64,000 bases of DNA from Qipengyuania pelagi (GTDB lineage: Bacteria; Pseudomonadota; Alphaproteobacteria; Sphingomonadales; Sphingomonadaceae), in NCBI RefSeq assembly GCF_009827295.1, contig NZ_WTYD01000001.1, forward strand, positions 682,001 through 746,000. Direction: 5' to 3'. The notes beneath the pieces were generated by a model. It saw only the letters and a list, made by a program, of their open reading frames with translations, searched no databases and had not been told where the DNA came from. Shown here piece by piece: positions 42,710 through 52,600 of the stretch; the first letter of the stretch is position 1; every line of letters starts with the position of its first letter. Made by a program: the position numbers and the translations under genes.

Positions 42710-45097
42710 ATGACCCGCCGCGCGCTTCTCCTCGCAACGGCGGGGATCGCCGCTCTGGCTGGCCTTTCCGCACGCGGCATGGCGCGGTTTCGCCCGAGCG
42801 ATCTTTCGAAGGGGAAGGGGCTGAGGGCGGAGATCGCCATTCTGGAAGATCGCTTCGGCATTCCCCATGTCCGCGCCGGATCGCTGCACGATGCCTATTT
42901 TGGCCAGGGGTATCTGGTCGCACGCGACCGGCTGTTCCAGCTCGACCTCGATCTGCGCCGAGACATGGGACGAATGGCTGAAGCCTTCGGTCCGCGTTTT
43001 CTGGCATCCGACCGCGCGGCACGGCTGTTTCATTATCGCGGCGACCTTGGCGCGGAACTGGCCTCGATCCCGGCAGATGTCGTCGATTGCGTGCGCGGCT
43101 ATTGCGCGGGGATCAACGCGCGGATCGACGAAATCGCGGCCGATCCGTCACTGGCACCACGCGAATTTTCCATCCTCGGGATCGAGCCCATGCGCTGGTC
43201 GGTGGAGGATTGCCTGCGCCGTCGCGGCGCGGGGAGCGACGATGCCGATGAGGAGATACGGCGCGCCATGCTGGAAGCGCGCGGATTGCTCGATCTCGAA
43301 CACTGGCGCGAGCCGCTGCGCCCGGCATGGGATTTCACCGTACCTGAGGGCCTCGATTGCGCCGCCGTCTCCCCGTTCGACCTTGGCGCTCTGCGCGATC
43401 TCGATCGTCCCCCGGCAATCGAGCCGCCGCTGGTCGCCCGGATCGACAAGGCATTGCTGCGAGAGAACCGCCGGACCGATCAGGCCGCGCAAGGGAGCAA
43501 TGCCTGGACCGTAGCTGCATCGCGAACCGATACCGGACGCCCGATCCTCGCCAATGATCCCCACCTCGCGATCGGGGGTTTCAGCCCCCGTCACATCGTT
43601 CATCTGACGGCGCCCGGCCTCGATGTGATAGGCGCAGGGTATCCGGGTCTGCCGGGGATCATGCAGGGCCATACCGATCGCTTCGCCTTCGGGCGCACCA
43701 ATTTCCATATCGACCAGTCAGACCTGTTCGTGCTGGAAACGCACCCCGACGATCCGACGCTTTACCGCCATGACGGGGCCTGGAAGCCGTTCGATGTGGT
43801 CGAAGATGTGATCGCGGTGAAGGGCGGGGCGCCTGAACGGATCGTCCTGCGCTATAGCGAAGGGCGCCCGGTCATCGCCGAGGATCCAGCGAAGAACCGG
43901 GCTATCGCCTTCGCGACGGTGACCATGCTGCCGGGCGCCAATATGCGCTTCGCCATCGTCGCGATCAATTTGGCGAAGGGTTGGGACAGCTTGCGCGAAG
44001 CCTTCCGCATGCATGTCTCCCCGACCAATCTCCATTACGCCGACATCGACGGCAATACGGGCTGGCAGGCGATCGGGTTCGCTCCCATACGACCACGCCA
44101 TGACGGGCTGTTCCCCGCGCCGGGTGACGGATCGTTCGACTGGAAGGGCGTGCAGGCGGTCGAGGACATGCCGAGCCGCTTCAACCCGGATAGCGGCGTG
44201 ATCGTCTCCGCCAATGCCATGAACCTGCCGACGGATTACCCCTACGGCGAGCATATCCTCAGCTTCACTTGGTCCGATCCGTTTCGGCACGACCGGATCG
44301 AGGAGGTGCTTGGCGCACAGGGCCAGCACTCGCTGGATGACAGTGTCGCGCTGTTGCATGATACCATCGCCATTCCAGCAAGGAAGCTGGTCGCGATGCT
44401 GCCGGAGGAACCCTCGCCGGACGCGCGCGAGGCGGCGCGGATGCTCGCTGGCCGGGACGGCGATCTTGCTGCCGATAGCGGCGCGGCGCTGCTTTACGAG
44501 ATGGTGATTGCCGAGCTTTCGGAGCGGTTCCACGCTGCCGTCATTCCGCACTCGGCAAGGGATATTATAACACGAGTCAATCTCGATGCGATGCTGACGG
44601 CGCTGGAAACCTTCGACATGCGTCTGGGGCCCGATCCGGCAGCGACTAGGCGCGCGTTGATCGATGGCGCACTGGCCGGTGGTTGGGCGAAGGCCGTGGA
44701 GGTGGGGGGCGCCGATCCGGGACAATGGCGCTGGGGCGATCTGCACCGCGTGACCATCGCCCATCCGCTCGACGCGGTTCCGGCCATTGCCGACGCCTTC
44801 CCTGCAATCATGGGCGGAGAATCCGGCGGCGATGGCACCACGGTCATGGCGCGCGGAATGCGTGCGGGCGGGGGCTATTCGGTCCGGCACGGGGCGAGCT
44901 TCCTCTTCGCCGCCGATGTCGGTAATTGGGACCGTACGCGGTTCCTCCTTCTACCCGGCCAGTCGGCCGATCCCGCCTCAGCGCATTATCGCGACTTCTA
45001 TGAGCCCTGGCTCGCGGGGGAAATGGCCGAATGGTCCTTCACCAAGTCGGCCGTGGACGCGGCGGCGGTGCGAAGCTTCACCATTTCACCGGATTAG
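42710..45097 (+). CDS. Penicillin acylase family Ntn hydrolase
   Basis: A 795-aa precursor. A signal-like N-terminus with Arg-Arg (TRRALLLATAGIAALAGLSA) suggests export. FGIPHVRAGSLHDAYFGQGYLVARDRLFQLDL starts the alpha subunit. The self-cleavage site is GSNAW with Ser263 as the new N-terminal nucleophile of the beta subunit; NDPHLAI follows. The family includes penicillin G acylases, AHL-lactone acylases and aculeacin acylases, so it could split N-acyl homoserine lactones, beta-lactams or acyl peptides. Substrate cannot be read from sequence. Divergent from the TonB receptor; convergent with dacB. Confidence 0.9.
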   Translation: MTRRALLLATAGIAALAGLSARGMARFRPSDLSKGKGLRAEIAILEDRFGIPHVRAGSLHDAYFGQGYLVARDRLFQLDLDLRRDMGRMAEAFGPRFLASDRAARLFHYRGDLGAELASIPADVVDCVRGYCAGINARIDEIAADPSLAPREFSILGIEPMRWSVEDCLRRRGAGSDDADEEIRRAMLEARGLLDLEHWREPLRPAWDFTVPEGLDCAAVSPFDLGALRDLDRPPAIEPPLVARIDKALLRENRRTDQAAQGSNAWTVAASRTDTGRPILANDPHLAIGGFSPRHIVHLTAPGLDVIGAGYPGLPGIMQGHTDRFAFGRTNFHIDQSDLFVLETHPDDPTLYRHDGAWKPFDVVEDVIAVKGGAPERIVLRYSEGRPVIAEDPAKNRAIAFATVTMLPGANMRFAIVAINLAKGWDSLREAFRMHVSPTNLHYADIDGNTGWQAIGFAPIRPRHDGLFPAPGDGSFDWKGVQAVEDMPSRFNPDSGVIVSANAMNLPTDYPYGEHILSFTWSDPFRHDRIEEVLGAQGQHSLDDSVALLHDTIAIPARKLVAMLPEEPSPDAREAARMLAGRDGDLAADSGAALLYEMVIAELSERFHAAVIPHSARDIITRVNLDAMLTALETFDMRLGPDPAATRRALIDGALAGGWAKAVEVGGADPGQWRWGDLHRVTIAHPLDAVPAIADAFPAIMGGESGGDGTTVMARGMRAGGGYSVRHGASFLFAADVGNWDRTRFLLLPGQSADPASAHYRDFYEPWLAGEMAEWSFTKSAVDAAAVRSFTISPD

Positions 45098-45100
45098 CGA

Positions 45101-46588
45101 TCAGTTGCCGGCGGCGATGGCGACCAGCGCCGCGTCCAGCGCTGCCAGTGCTGCGCCTTCTCCGCCGGGCGGAATATCATTGGCAAAGGCGGAGAAGACC
45201 AGTTCCTCGCCGCTCGCAGCGATCATGTAACCCGACAGGGCGCGCGATGCGTTGAGCGAGCCGGTCTTGGCGAATATGCGCCCGTCCAGCGGGGTTTCCG
45301 CGAAGCGACGGGCGAGCGTCCCGTCTACTCCGCCAACGGGAAGGCTGGCTCGCCACGCCGCGCCCCATTCCTGCCGGGCGGCCCAGGCGAGAAGCCTGGC
45401 GGTGACGCGGGGGTTCAGGCGGTTGTAGCTCGACATGCCCGATCCGTCGGCGAGGACGAAGCCGTCGCGCGGAAGAGCGGCGGCGTCCAGCAAATCCTCC
45501 AAAGCGCGCTGACCGTCCGCCACCGAGCCGCTGCCGTTCAGTTTTCCGGCCCGGCGCAGCATCAATTCGGCGTGGAGGTTCTGGCTCTGCTTGTTGATTG
45601 TCTCGATATCGGCGACGAGCGGTTCGGGCGGCAATTGGGCGAGCATGTCCTCCTTCGGCATTCGGGCGGCTGGGGCGCCCGCGCGGTATTTTGGATCGTC
45701 CGAGGGTAGGAGCGGGCGATAGCGTGAGGTCACCTCACCCGACACAATCACGCCGCGCTCCTCAAGCAGCCTTGCCAGACGCCAGGCGGCGCGATGGGCG
45801 GGATCGTCCAGGCCGAGGCGGAAGACCGCAATTTCCGCGTCCGCACCGATCGTTCCGTCGACGACCAGCCTATCGCTGCCGGGGAGGCGGCGAAGGTCGA
45901 GCGCATTTGCGCCGCCCGCAACTGTGTGTGTCAGATTTTCGATCTGGTAATAGCCGTCGCTTTCAGTCGTGCCCGGCTGTCCGATCCTGCCCGGCGCCAC
46001 GGAGACCACGAACTCGTTATCGTCCACGACCAGCGCGCTGGTGGCGGTGCCATAGCGAAACGGGATGTTGTTCCAGCTCATCCCCGCGCTCCAGCGCTCG
46101 TCGGGATACCAGCTCGCATCGCCGACGACGTTGCGGACCCGGCGCGTGCGCGAGGCGACCACGTCTGCGAGCGTGGCAAGGCACTGGCTCTGGCAATCGC
46201 GCGCGCTCGACACGGTTGCCTCGCCGCGCCCTTCGAGCACGACGTCGACCATGCTATCAGGTGCCGGCTCAATCCGCACGCCTGTTCCTTCGGCGGCCTC
46301 CTGCAAGGCGGCGAGCTGGCGATAGGCGGCGAGCGTGGTGTAGATCTTGGTGTTCGATGCGGGGATGAAACGCTCGTCCGGCGCGATAGCGAGGATCTCG
46401 CTGCCCTCTTTGTTCTGGACCACCAGTCCGTAGCGCGTGCCTTCCGGCGCGGCGGAGAGAATCCTTTCGACGGTCTCGGCTGACGGGCGGATTGGTTCGG
46501 CAACCCATGGGGCGGGTGCCTCTGCCTGCTGGGCGAGAGAGGGCGTGGCGAGGAAGAGCGCGAGGGCACAGATAAGGATCGAACGCAT
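45101..46588 (-). CDS. dacB: D-alanyl-D-alanine carboxypeptidase/endopeptidase (PBP4, DacB)
   Basis: A 495-aa periplasmic penicillin-binding protein of peptidase family S13. Signal peptide ends SLAQQ; SNTK at 78-81 is the catalytic SxxK, SSYNRLNP the SxN motif and FAKTGSLNASRALSGY the KTG motif. The family removes terminal D-Ala and cuts D-Ala-mDAP crosslinks. ATG 46588 matches the signal peptide start; the longer open frame is not supported. It ends 3 bp from the convergent acylase gene. In this setting it may process imported or own peptidoglycan. Confidence 0.93.
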   Translation of the reverse strand: MRSILICALALFLATPSLAQQAEAPAPWVAEPIRPSAETVERILSAAPEGTRYGLVVQNKEGSEILAIAPDERFIPASNTKIYTTLAAYRQLAALQEAAEGTGVRIEPAPDSMVDVVLEGRGEATVSSARDCQSQCLATLADVVASRTRRVRNVVGDASWYPDERWSAGMSWNNIPFRYGTATSALVVDDNEFVVSVAPGRIGQPGTTESDGYYQIENLTHTVAGGANALDLRRLPGSDRLVVDGTIGADAEIAVFRLGLDDPAHRAAWRLARLLEERGVIVSGEVTSRYRPLLPSDDPKYRAGAPAARMPKEDMLAQLPPEPLVADIETINKQSQNLHAELMLRRAGKLNGSGSVADGQRALEDLLDAAALPRDGFVLADGSGMSSYNRLNPRVTARLLAWAARQEWGAAWRASLPVGGVDGTLARRFAETPLDGRIFAKTGSLNASRALSGYMIAASGEELVFSAFANDIPPGGEGAALAALDAALVAIAAGN

Positions 46589-46749
46589 CGCGCCGTTATA
46601 GCCAAGGACAGCAAGGCAGGTAGCTTTTACCGTCGAGGTTCGGCGCGAACCCATAACCTGCGGCAATGCCCTTGCCCCCAACCAATGGCGCGCTGCCCAG
46701 TCCTTGGCGCTAAGAGACCGGGGGACTCTTGCGGTTAGGCGGGACGGTT

Positions 46750-47619
46750 ATGGCGCGATATTATCTCGGTTTCGACGTGGGCGGCAGCAAGACGCGCGCG
46801 CGTCTGATCGATGCGGGCGGAACGGTTATCGGAACCGGCGAAGCAGGGCCCGGCAATACGCGCATGGGGATCGACCGGGTCAAACAGGTCCTGCTTGAAG
46901 CAGGCCGCCATTCCATTACCGCGGCAGGAATTTCAGACAGCGAAATCGGCGAGATCGCGATGGGGGCGGGGATTGCCGGATTGTCGCGCGAAGGGGCCCG
47001 TAATGCGCTTGAGAATGAGGATTTCCCCTATGCCGCGACCATCTTTGCCACCGATGGGATGATCGCCAATCTGGGCGCCCATGGCGGGCAGGACGGCGCC
47101 ATCCTGATTATCGGCACCGGCAGTTCGGCGCATGTGCTGCATGAGGGGAAAAGCTTCACCATCGGCGGTTACGGCTTCCCGATTTCCGACGAAGGCAGCG
47201 GAGCCGCCCTCGGCCTCAGCGCGATGCGACACGCCTTGCGCGCGCTCGACGGGCGGACCAAGCCCACTCCGCTCAGCAGCGCGATCACGGCCCGCTTCAG
47301 CCACGAAACGCCGCGCGCGATCGCCTGGATGGATGAAGCGCGGCCCGCCGATTATGCGAGTTTTGCGCCGCTGGTGATGGATTTCGCCGAAGCGGATGAC
47401 GAAATCGCCCGCTCCATCGTCGAGGATGCGGCGCGCCATATCGAGCGCTTCATCGAGACGATCTTCGAACGCGGCGCACCGCGATGCGCTCTTGCCGGTG
47501 GGCTCGCGCCGCGCATGGAGCCATGGCTGAAGGCGCGCACCGTCGCACGCCTGGTGCCCGCGCAGGGAGACCCGGTGGACGGCGCCCTGTATCTCGCGGG
47601 ATACCGGCCTCAGCGATAG
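46750..47619 (+). CDS. BadF/BadG-type N-acetylglucosamine (possibly N-acetylmuramate) kinase
   Basis: A 289-aa ASKHA-fold kinase: YYLGFDVGGSKTRARLIDAGG (phosphate loop), ILIIGTGSSAHVL and GGYGFPISDEGSGAALGL (adenosine region) match the BcrAD_BadFG amino-sugar kinase group. Members include eukaryotic-type GlcNAc kinase and Clostridium MurK, which phosphorylates both GlcNAc and MurNAc. With MurQ and NagA beside it and no other MurNAc kinase visible, dual activity would complete the route. Its last 10 bp overlap the convergent nagA gene. Confidence 0.87.
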   Translation: MARYYLGFDVGGSKTRARLIDAGGTVIGTGEAGPGNTRMGIDRVKQVLLEAGRHSITAAGISDSEIGEIAMGAGIAGLSREGARNALENEDFPYAATIFATDGMIANLGAHGGQDGAILIIGTGSSAHVLHEGKSFTIGGYGFPISDEGSGAALGLSAMRHALRALDGRTKPTPLSSAITARFSHETPRAIAWMDEARPADYASFAPLVMDFAEADDEIARSIVEDAARHIERFIETIFERGAPRCALAGGLAPRMEPWLKARTVARLVPAQGDPVDGALYLAGYRPQR

Positions 47620-48752
47620 TCGTAGAGCTTTCCAGCGATCCAGACGCGGCGCACTCGAAGCGCCTCGTCGAGATGGACGAGATCGGCGACCATGCCGGGC
47701 GCGATCGTTCCGCGCCAGGTATCCATTCGCAGAAACGCGGCCGGATTGGCGCTCGCCATGCGGCTAGCATCCACGAGCGAAAGGCCGAGCATCTCGGTCG
47801 CGTTGCGCAGGGCCAAATCCATCGTCAATGCGCTTCCGGCGAGCGTGCCGTCATCGCCCCGCAAGGCGCCGTCCGCGACCGTGATCGTCCGGCCCTGCAA
47901 TTCGAAGCTCGCCATCGCGGTGCCAGCCGGTGGCATCGCGTCGGTGACCAGCATTGCCCCATCGAGCCCGCGCGCCGCGAGCGCCACGCGCAGGCTGGCA
48001 GGGTGGACGTGATGGCCATCGACGATGATCCCGAAGCGGCTGTTACGATCTTCCAGCGCGGCGCCAACCATGCCCGGTTCACGCGATCCGAACGGCGTCA
48101 TCGCGTTGAACAGGTGCGTGAACCCATCAAGCTCCTCGTCCAGCGCGCGCCGCGTCGTCGCGTAACCGGCGGTCGAATGGCCAGCGGCGACCAGCACTCC
48201 CGCTGCGCGCAGACATGCGATCGTCCCGGCAGGCACCGCTTCGGGGGCGAGCGTCACGAGTTTCACGCCTCGGGATGGGCGAGCGAGCAGGTCGAGTTCC
48301 GCTTCCGTTGGTGCGCGAACGAACCGATCGGCGTGAATGCCGCGACGCTCCGCGCTGATGAATGGCCCCTCGACATGGATGCCCAGTATTCCCGGCACGC
48401 CTGCCGCGATGGCTGCATCGACGGCCTCGATCGCACGTCGCATGGAGGGGAGATCGTCGCTGATGAAAGTCGGGAGAAGGCCGGTCGTTCCATGGCGTCG
48501 ATGGGCCTGCGCGATGGCCTCTATCGTTTCGACGGTCGGTTCGTCGTTGAACAGAACGCCGCCGCCGCCATTGACCTGGGTATCGATGAACCCCGCGACG
48601 AGATAGCCACCCTCCAGCTCCATGCGCGCGTCCGATGGACTGTCGAGCGGCCCGATCTCGCGGATGAAGCCATCCTCGATGGCGACTGCCGTGCCGTCCC
48701 GCAAGCCATCGGGCGTGACGATTTTCGCGCCGCAGAGACTATGCGCGCTCAT
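47610..48752 (-). CDS. nagA: N-acetylglucosamine-6-phosphate deacetylase
   Basis: A 380-aa amidohydrolase. GYLVAGFIDTQVNGGGG is the N-terminal metal region, GIHVEGPFIS holds the bridging Glu, GHSTAGYATTRRALDEELDGFTHLFNAM supplies two His ligands and ATDAMPPAGT-like VTDAMPPAGT the catalytic Asp. It converts GlcNAc-6-P to GlcN-6-P in the cytoplasm. It overlaps the NagB-II gene by 4 bp, so the two are cotranscribed. ATG 48752 is at the family start. Confidence 0.95.
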   Translation of the reverse strand: MSAHSLCGAKIVTPDGLRDGTAVAIEDGFIREIGPLDSPSDARMELEGGYLVAGFIDTQVNGGGGVLFNDEPTVETIEAIAQAHRRHGTTGLLPTFISDDLPSMRRAIEAVDAAIAAGVPGILGIHVEGPFISAERRGIHADRFVRAPTEAELDLLARPSRGVKLVTLAPEAVPAGTIACLRAAGVLVAAGHSTAGYATTRRALDEELDGFTHLFNAMTPFGSREPGMVGAALEDRNSRFGIIVDGHHVHPASLRVALAARGLDGAMLVTDAMPPAGTAMASFELQGRTITVADGALRGDDGTLAGSALTMDLALRNATEMLGLSLVDASRMASANPAAFLRMDTWRGTIAPGMVADLVHLDEALRVRRVWIAGKLYDYR

Positions 48753-49786
48753 CGGGTGCGCGTGACCTTGGAGAGATGGGGCGGGCGGTCTGGATCGAGC
48801 CCACGACTTCGGGCGAGCGCTTCGACAAGGCGATAGAAGCTCAGGATCATGCCGATCGCCTCGACCGCAGGATCGCGCGATCGGATCGCGGGCAGGGCAC
48901 AAGTGTTCGCACTGCCTGCCGACAGGATCTGCGCGCCACGCTCGTGCAGCGATCCGAGCCGTTCCAGGAAACTGTCCTGTGCTGCGTCGCCGGGCGCGAA
49001 GGCAAAGACTGGGTCGCCTTCACCGATCAGCGCCATCGGACCGTGCGCGACTTCCGCGCTGCTGAAGGCTTCGGCATGAATCCGCGCGACTTCCTTGAAT
49101 TTCAGTGCCGCTTCACCAGCGATCGGCAGCGTGCATCCACGTCCGAGGACGAGCAAGCGATCTAGGGCGGACAGCGGCCCGATTGCGGCGGTCCAATCGC
49201 GGGTATAAGCCTTCTCCAGCACGGCCTCGATTTCGTCCAAAGCCTTTGCGAGCACCTCGCCCGTTTGCAACGCGGAGACGAGATCGGCCACCGCCACAAG
49301 CGACGCGATGAAGCTCTTGGTCGCGGCGATGCTGTGCTCTTCCCCAGCATGAAGCGGAAGGAGGATATCCGCTTCGCGTGCCAGCGGCGAAGTCTCGTCA
49401 TTCACCATCGCGACCACCGTGGCGCCCGCCGCGCGCGCGGCAGAAGCGGTCTCGATCAGATCGGGGCTCCGCCCGGACTGCGAAATCGCCAGCGCGAGCG
49501 TGCCTTTCAATCGCGGTGAGGTCGCCTTGAAGAGCGTCGCGAGCGAGGGAGACTGGCTCACGGTCGGAATGCCCAAACGGGTTTCGAACAGATATTTGGC
49601 GAAGCTTGCCGCGTGATCCGACGAGCCGCGCGCGATCGTGATGGCGAAGGGGGGATCGAGCGCGCGGATGCGCCGTGCCGCTTCGCGCAGGGCATTGCGG
49701 TTCCGCTCTCGCTGCAAGGCGGCCCGCCGGGGCGCTTCGGCTGCCTCGCGCGCCATTTGCGACAGTTCGGGTCCGGTCCCGCTCAT
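48749..49786 (-). CDS. SIS-domain glucosamine-6-phosphate deaminase (NagB-II)
   Basis: A 345-aa protein made of two SIS domains, related to the isomerase half of GlmS but lacking the glutaminase domain. ITIARGSSDHAASFAKYLFE and SQSGRSPDLIE are the first sugar-phosphate loop set; VLGRGCTLPIAGEAALKFKEVARIHAEAFSSAEVAHGP the second. NagB-II enzymes deaminate GlcN-6-P to fructose-6-P and commonly sit with nagA, as here (4-bp overlap). ATG 49786 is preferred over the TTG six bases upstream. Divergent from murQ by 71 bp. Confidence 0.9.
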   Translation of the reverse strand: MSGTGPELSQMAREAAEAPRRAALQRERNRNALREAARRIRALDPPFAITIARGSSDHAASFAKYLFETRLGIPTVSQSPSLATLFKATSPRLKGTLALAISQSGRSPDLIETASAARAAGATVVAMVNDETSPLAREADILLPLHAGEEHSIAATKSFIASLVAVADLVSALQTGEVLAKALDEIEAVLEKAYTRDWTAAIGPLSALDRLLVLGRGCTLPIAGEAALKFKEVARIHAEAFSSAEVAHGPMALIGEGDPVFAFAPGDAAQDSFLERLGSLHERGAQILSAGSANTCALPAIRSRDPAVEAIGMILSFYRLVEALARSRGLDPDRPPHLSKVTRTR

Positions 49787-49857
49787 AACCAAACCCTATG
49801 GGTGGAGCGCGGCGATACGGCTTGGCAATCTGGCGATGCAGGCGATACGCCCCGATC

Positions 49858-50739
49858 ATGAGCACCGAGAGTATCGACCCCGAGCTTCAGGAAATCGACC
49901 GCTGGCCGCTGGATAAGGCGGTCGCCACGATCCTCGACGGGCAAGCCCGTGCCGTGGCGGCGGCAGCGCGTGTGAGTGACGCGATCGCCAGTGCCGCCAG
50001 CAAGGCGGCGGCGCGTCTCGGCGCCAGCGGCCGGATCGCCTATGCCGGGGCGGGCACGTCGGGCCGGATCGGCGTGCAGGACGGCGTCGAACTCACGCCG
50101 ACCTTCGGGTGGCCCGAGGATCGTCTGGCCTTCTTCCTCGCCGGAGGACCCGAAGCGATGATGCGCGCGGTCGAAGGCGCAGAGGATGACGAGCCTGCCG
50201 GAAGAGCGGCGGTAGCTGAAACGGGGCTGGGGCAGTCGGACGTGCTGATCGGGATCGCCGCCAGCGGACGCACGCCCTTCACTCTCGGAGTCGTGCGGGA
50301 AGCGCGTGCGCGCGGCGTCCTGACCATCGCTGTCGCCAACAATCCGGGCAGTCCGCTGCTGGACGCAGGCGAGCACGCCATTCTGCTCGATACGGGAGCG
50401 GAGGCGATCGCGGGGTCCACCCGCCTTGGTGCCGGAACCGCGCAGAAAGCCGCGCTCAACGCTTTGTCGACCGCGATCATGCTCGAGTTGGGTCTCGTTT
50501 ATCGGGGCCTGATGGTGAACATGCGGATCAGCAATGCAAAGCTGGAGAGGCGCGCGGTCGCGATGATCGAGAAGGTCGCGGGCGTCACGCAGGCCCGAGC
50601 GCGCCGTAATCTCGCTCTGGCCGAGGGCGACATCCGCCTCGCGGTGCTCCTCGCGCTCGGCCACGAGGCGGACGCGGCGGCGCGTGCCCTCACGAGCGGT
50701 GAGCCTTTCGACGCGCTGGTCGAGCGGCTGCGCGATTAG
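49858..50739 (+). CDS. murQ: N-acetylmuramic acid 6-phosphate etherase
   Basis: A 293-aa SIS-fold enzyme, close to E. coli MurQ (298 aa). TESIDPELQEIDRWP is the typical MurQ start, RIAYAGAGTSGRIGVQDGVELTPTFGW the substrate loop and VLIGIAASGRTPFTLGVV the second SIS loop. It removes D-lactate from MurNAc-6-P to give GlcNAc-6-P, feeding NagA and NagB-II encoded next door. The start ATG 49858 fits the family; the longer frame upstream is not conserved-looking. Confidence 0.96.
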   Translation: MSTESIDPELQEIDRWPLDKAVATILDGQARAVAAAARVSDAIASAASKAAARLGASGRIAYAGAGTSGRIGVQDGVELTPTFGWPEDRLAFFLAGGPEAMMRAVEGAEDDEPAGRAAVAETGLGQSDVLIGIAASGRTPFTLGVVREARARGVLTIAVANNPGSPLLDAGEHAILLDTGAEAIAGSTRLGAGTAQKAALNALSTAIMLELGLVYRGLMVNMRISNAKLERRAVAMIEKVAGVTQARARRNLALAEGDIRLAVLLALGHEADAAARALTSGEPFDALVERLRD

Positions 50740-50743
50740 GCGG

Positions 50744-52600
50744 TCAGTAGAAGCGCACATCGTCCAGTTCCAGCCAGCCGCGCCCACCGGGTTCGCCCGT
50801 CAGTTCGAAACGCAAGGCACGCAGCCTTGCGAGGTCGAGCTGCGCGTCCCCGGTGCTCGTGAAAGCGGAGAAGGGCAGTCGGATTTCGCGCGCTTCCTCG
50901 CCAGCTTTGAAGTTCGCTCGAAACCAGTCAGAACCGTCGAGGCCATAGCTTTCGAGGCGGAGGCGATAAGTCCCCGCCCCGCGCGCCTTGAAGGCGATGC
51001 CCGCGAAACGGCTGGCATCGGCGGGCAGCACCGCTCCCTTCGTCAGCGGGAGGACCAGCTGCGCGAACGGACGCGCGCCCGCCCCGAAGGTTGCGAGGCT
51101 GAAGATCGGCTGCGCGCCGTCAGGCCCATGGCGATGGACGAAAGCGATGTCGCTGTGATCGCTGCCCGCATCGGTCGAATCGACCGGCAAGGTGTCGAGA
51201 TCGGTCCGCCCGTCTCTGCGGGCACCCGTCAGGATCGGCCCGGTCATTTGAACGGTGGGTAGCGGCGTCATCACCGGATCGTTCTGGCGAGCGCGAAGCT
51301 CCCTAAGCGGCACGTCGCTGCCCGCCTTCCAGACGCGCGCGACCTTCCAGAGGTCGGCGATATCCTCGTCCGGGCGACCATCCACGAGCACGAGATCGGC
51401 GCGCATCCCTACGGCGATCGTTCCGTGGCGGTCCGCCTGACCCATGATTTCGGCGCTGGTACGCGTCGCCGCGATCAGCGCTTCGGCGGGCGTCAGACCG
51501 AGTTCGACCAGCCAGCCGATCTCGCGAATGGCGGCGCTGCCGTGATAGACGCCGCCGATCCCCGCATCCGTCCCGACGCCGATGGGGATTTTCGCGGCGT
51601 GCATGGCCTTGAGATTGGCCTTGAGGACCTCCCACCGCGCGGTGACCTGCGGTTCGACCACGCGATTGCCGCGCGCGGCCCGGCCCGCCTCACGCGCCAG
51701 TTCGGGGGAGGACAGGACGCTTTTCTCCCCATCCGCCACCGCGCGCACGTCGCCCGGTTCGTAGACGACCAGGGTCGAGACATAACCCGTTCCCTTGTCG
51801 CGCATCAGGTCGATCAATTCGTCGTCAGCCCGGACGTCTCCGATCCCGTGAACCACCGCATCGACGCCCGCCGCCGCCGCGACTTTCGCGCCTTCCAGCG
51901 TGACGGTGTGCGTCACCACCGGAATGCTACGCGCATGGGCATCCGCGACGATCGCGGCGAGTGTGCCGGTATTCATCGAATTGAGGTCCGGGCCGCGATC
52001 GTATCGCCACCCATCGGCGAACACTTTGACCACATCGGGCCGATAGGGCAGGGCGCGCGCCATCGCGAGATGGCCGGCGCGCGGACTGGCGGCCTTCATC
52101 GTGAAGAAGTCGCCCCAGCCATATTCGGTGCCATGCCCGCCCGGCACGCCCGCGCGGATCGCGAGATTGAGATGCGGGGCCCAGATCGCGTCTGGTCCGC
52201 TGGTGATGGCGCGGATCGGCTCCAGCATTTCGGCAGAGAGCGAATAATCGTTCACCGTGGTCACGCCGTTGACGAGATAGGCCGCCCAGGCTTTCGCCAT
52301 GTCTTCGGGTGCGGAATAGGCGGGCGAACGCAGATGGGTGTGAAGGTCGTGCAGGCCGGGGATCAGGGTACGCCCCTTCGCATCGACCACCACCGCGCCG
52401 CGCGGGCGGCGAATGCGTGGAGCGATCTGGGCAATAACTCCATCGCGGATCAGGACATCGCCATTGAAGGCGGGCGCGCCGGTGGCATCGAAGATGCGCG
52501 CGTTGCGGATCAGAGTCGCCCGGTCCTGCTGGGCGCTGGCAGGCAGGCCCGCGAACGCGACGGCAAGCGCGGCGAGCAGGGCGATGACAGCGCGGATCAT
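50744..52600 (-). CDS. Exported amidohydrolase with C-terminal CIA30/CBM-like domain
   Basis: A 618-aa protein with a signal peptide ending PASAQQ. Residues 25-430 are an imidazolonepropionase-like amidohydrolase: LIPGLHDLHTHL (HxH), VTHTVTLEGAK and AVVHGIGD metal His positions, and IGVGTDAGIGG. Residues 460-618 form a jelly-roll like the CIA30 domain (FAGIAFKARGAGTYRLRLESYG, WLELDDVRFY). Such exported enzymes act on dipeptides or acyl amino acids, including prolidase-like activity. It overlaps the S9 peptidase gene by 4 bp, suggesting joint periplasmic peptide breakdown. Confidence 0.85.
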   Translation of the reverse strand: MIRAVIALLAALAVAFAGLPASAQQDRATLIRNARIFDATGAPAFNGDVLIRDGVIAQIAPRIRRPRGAVVVDAKGRTLIPGLHDLHTHLRSPAYSAPEDMAKAWAAYLVNGVTTVNDYSLSAEMLEPIRAITSGPDAIWAPHLNLAIRAGVPGGHGTEYGWGDFFTMKAASPRAGHLAMARALPYRPDVVKVFADGWRYDRGPDLNSMNTGTLAAIVADAHARSIPVVTHTVTLEGAKVAAAAGVDAVVHGIGDVRADDELIDLMRDKGTGYVSTLVVYEPGDVRAVADGEKSVLSSPELAREAGRAARGNRVVEPQVTARWEVLKANLKAMHAAKIPIGVGTDAGIGGVYHGSAAIREIGWLVELGLTPAEALIAATRTSAEIMGQADRHGTIAVGMRADLVLVDGRPDEDIADLWKVARVWKAGSDVPLRELRARQNDPVMTPLPTVQMTGPILTGARRDGRTDLDTLPVDSTDAGSDHSDIAFVHRHGPDGAQPIFSLATFGAGARPFAQLVLPLTKGAVLPADASRFAGIAFKARGAGTYRLRLESYGLDGSDWFRANFKAGEEAREIRLPFSAFTSTGDAQLDLARLRALRFELTGEPGGRGWLELDDVRFY

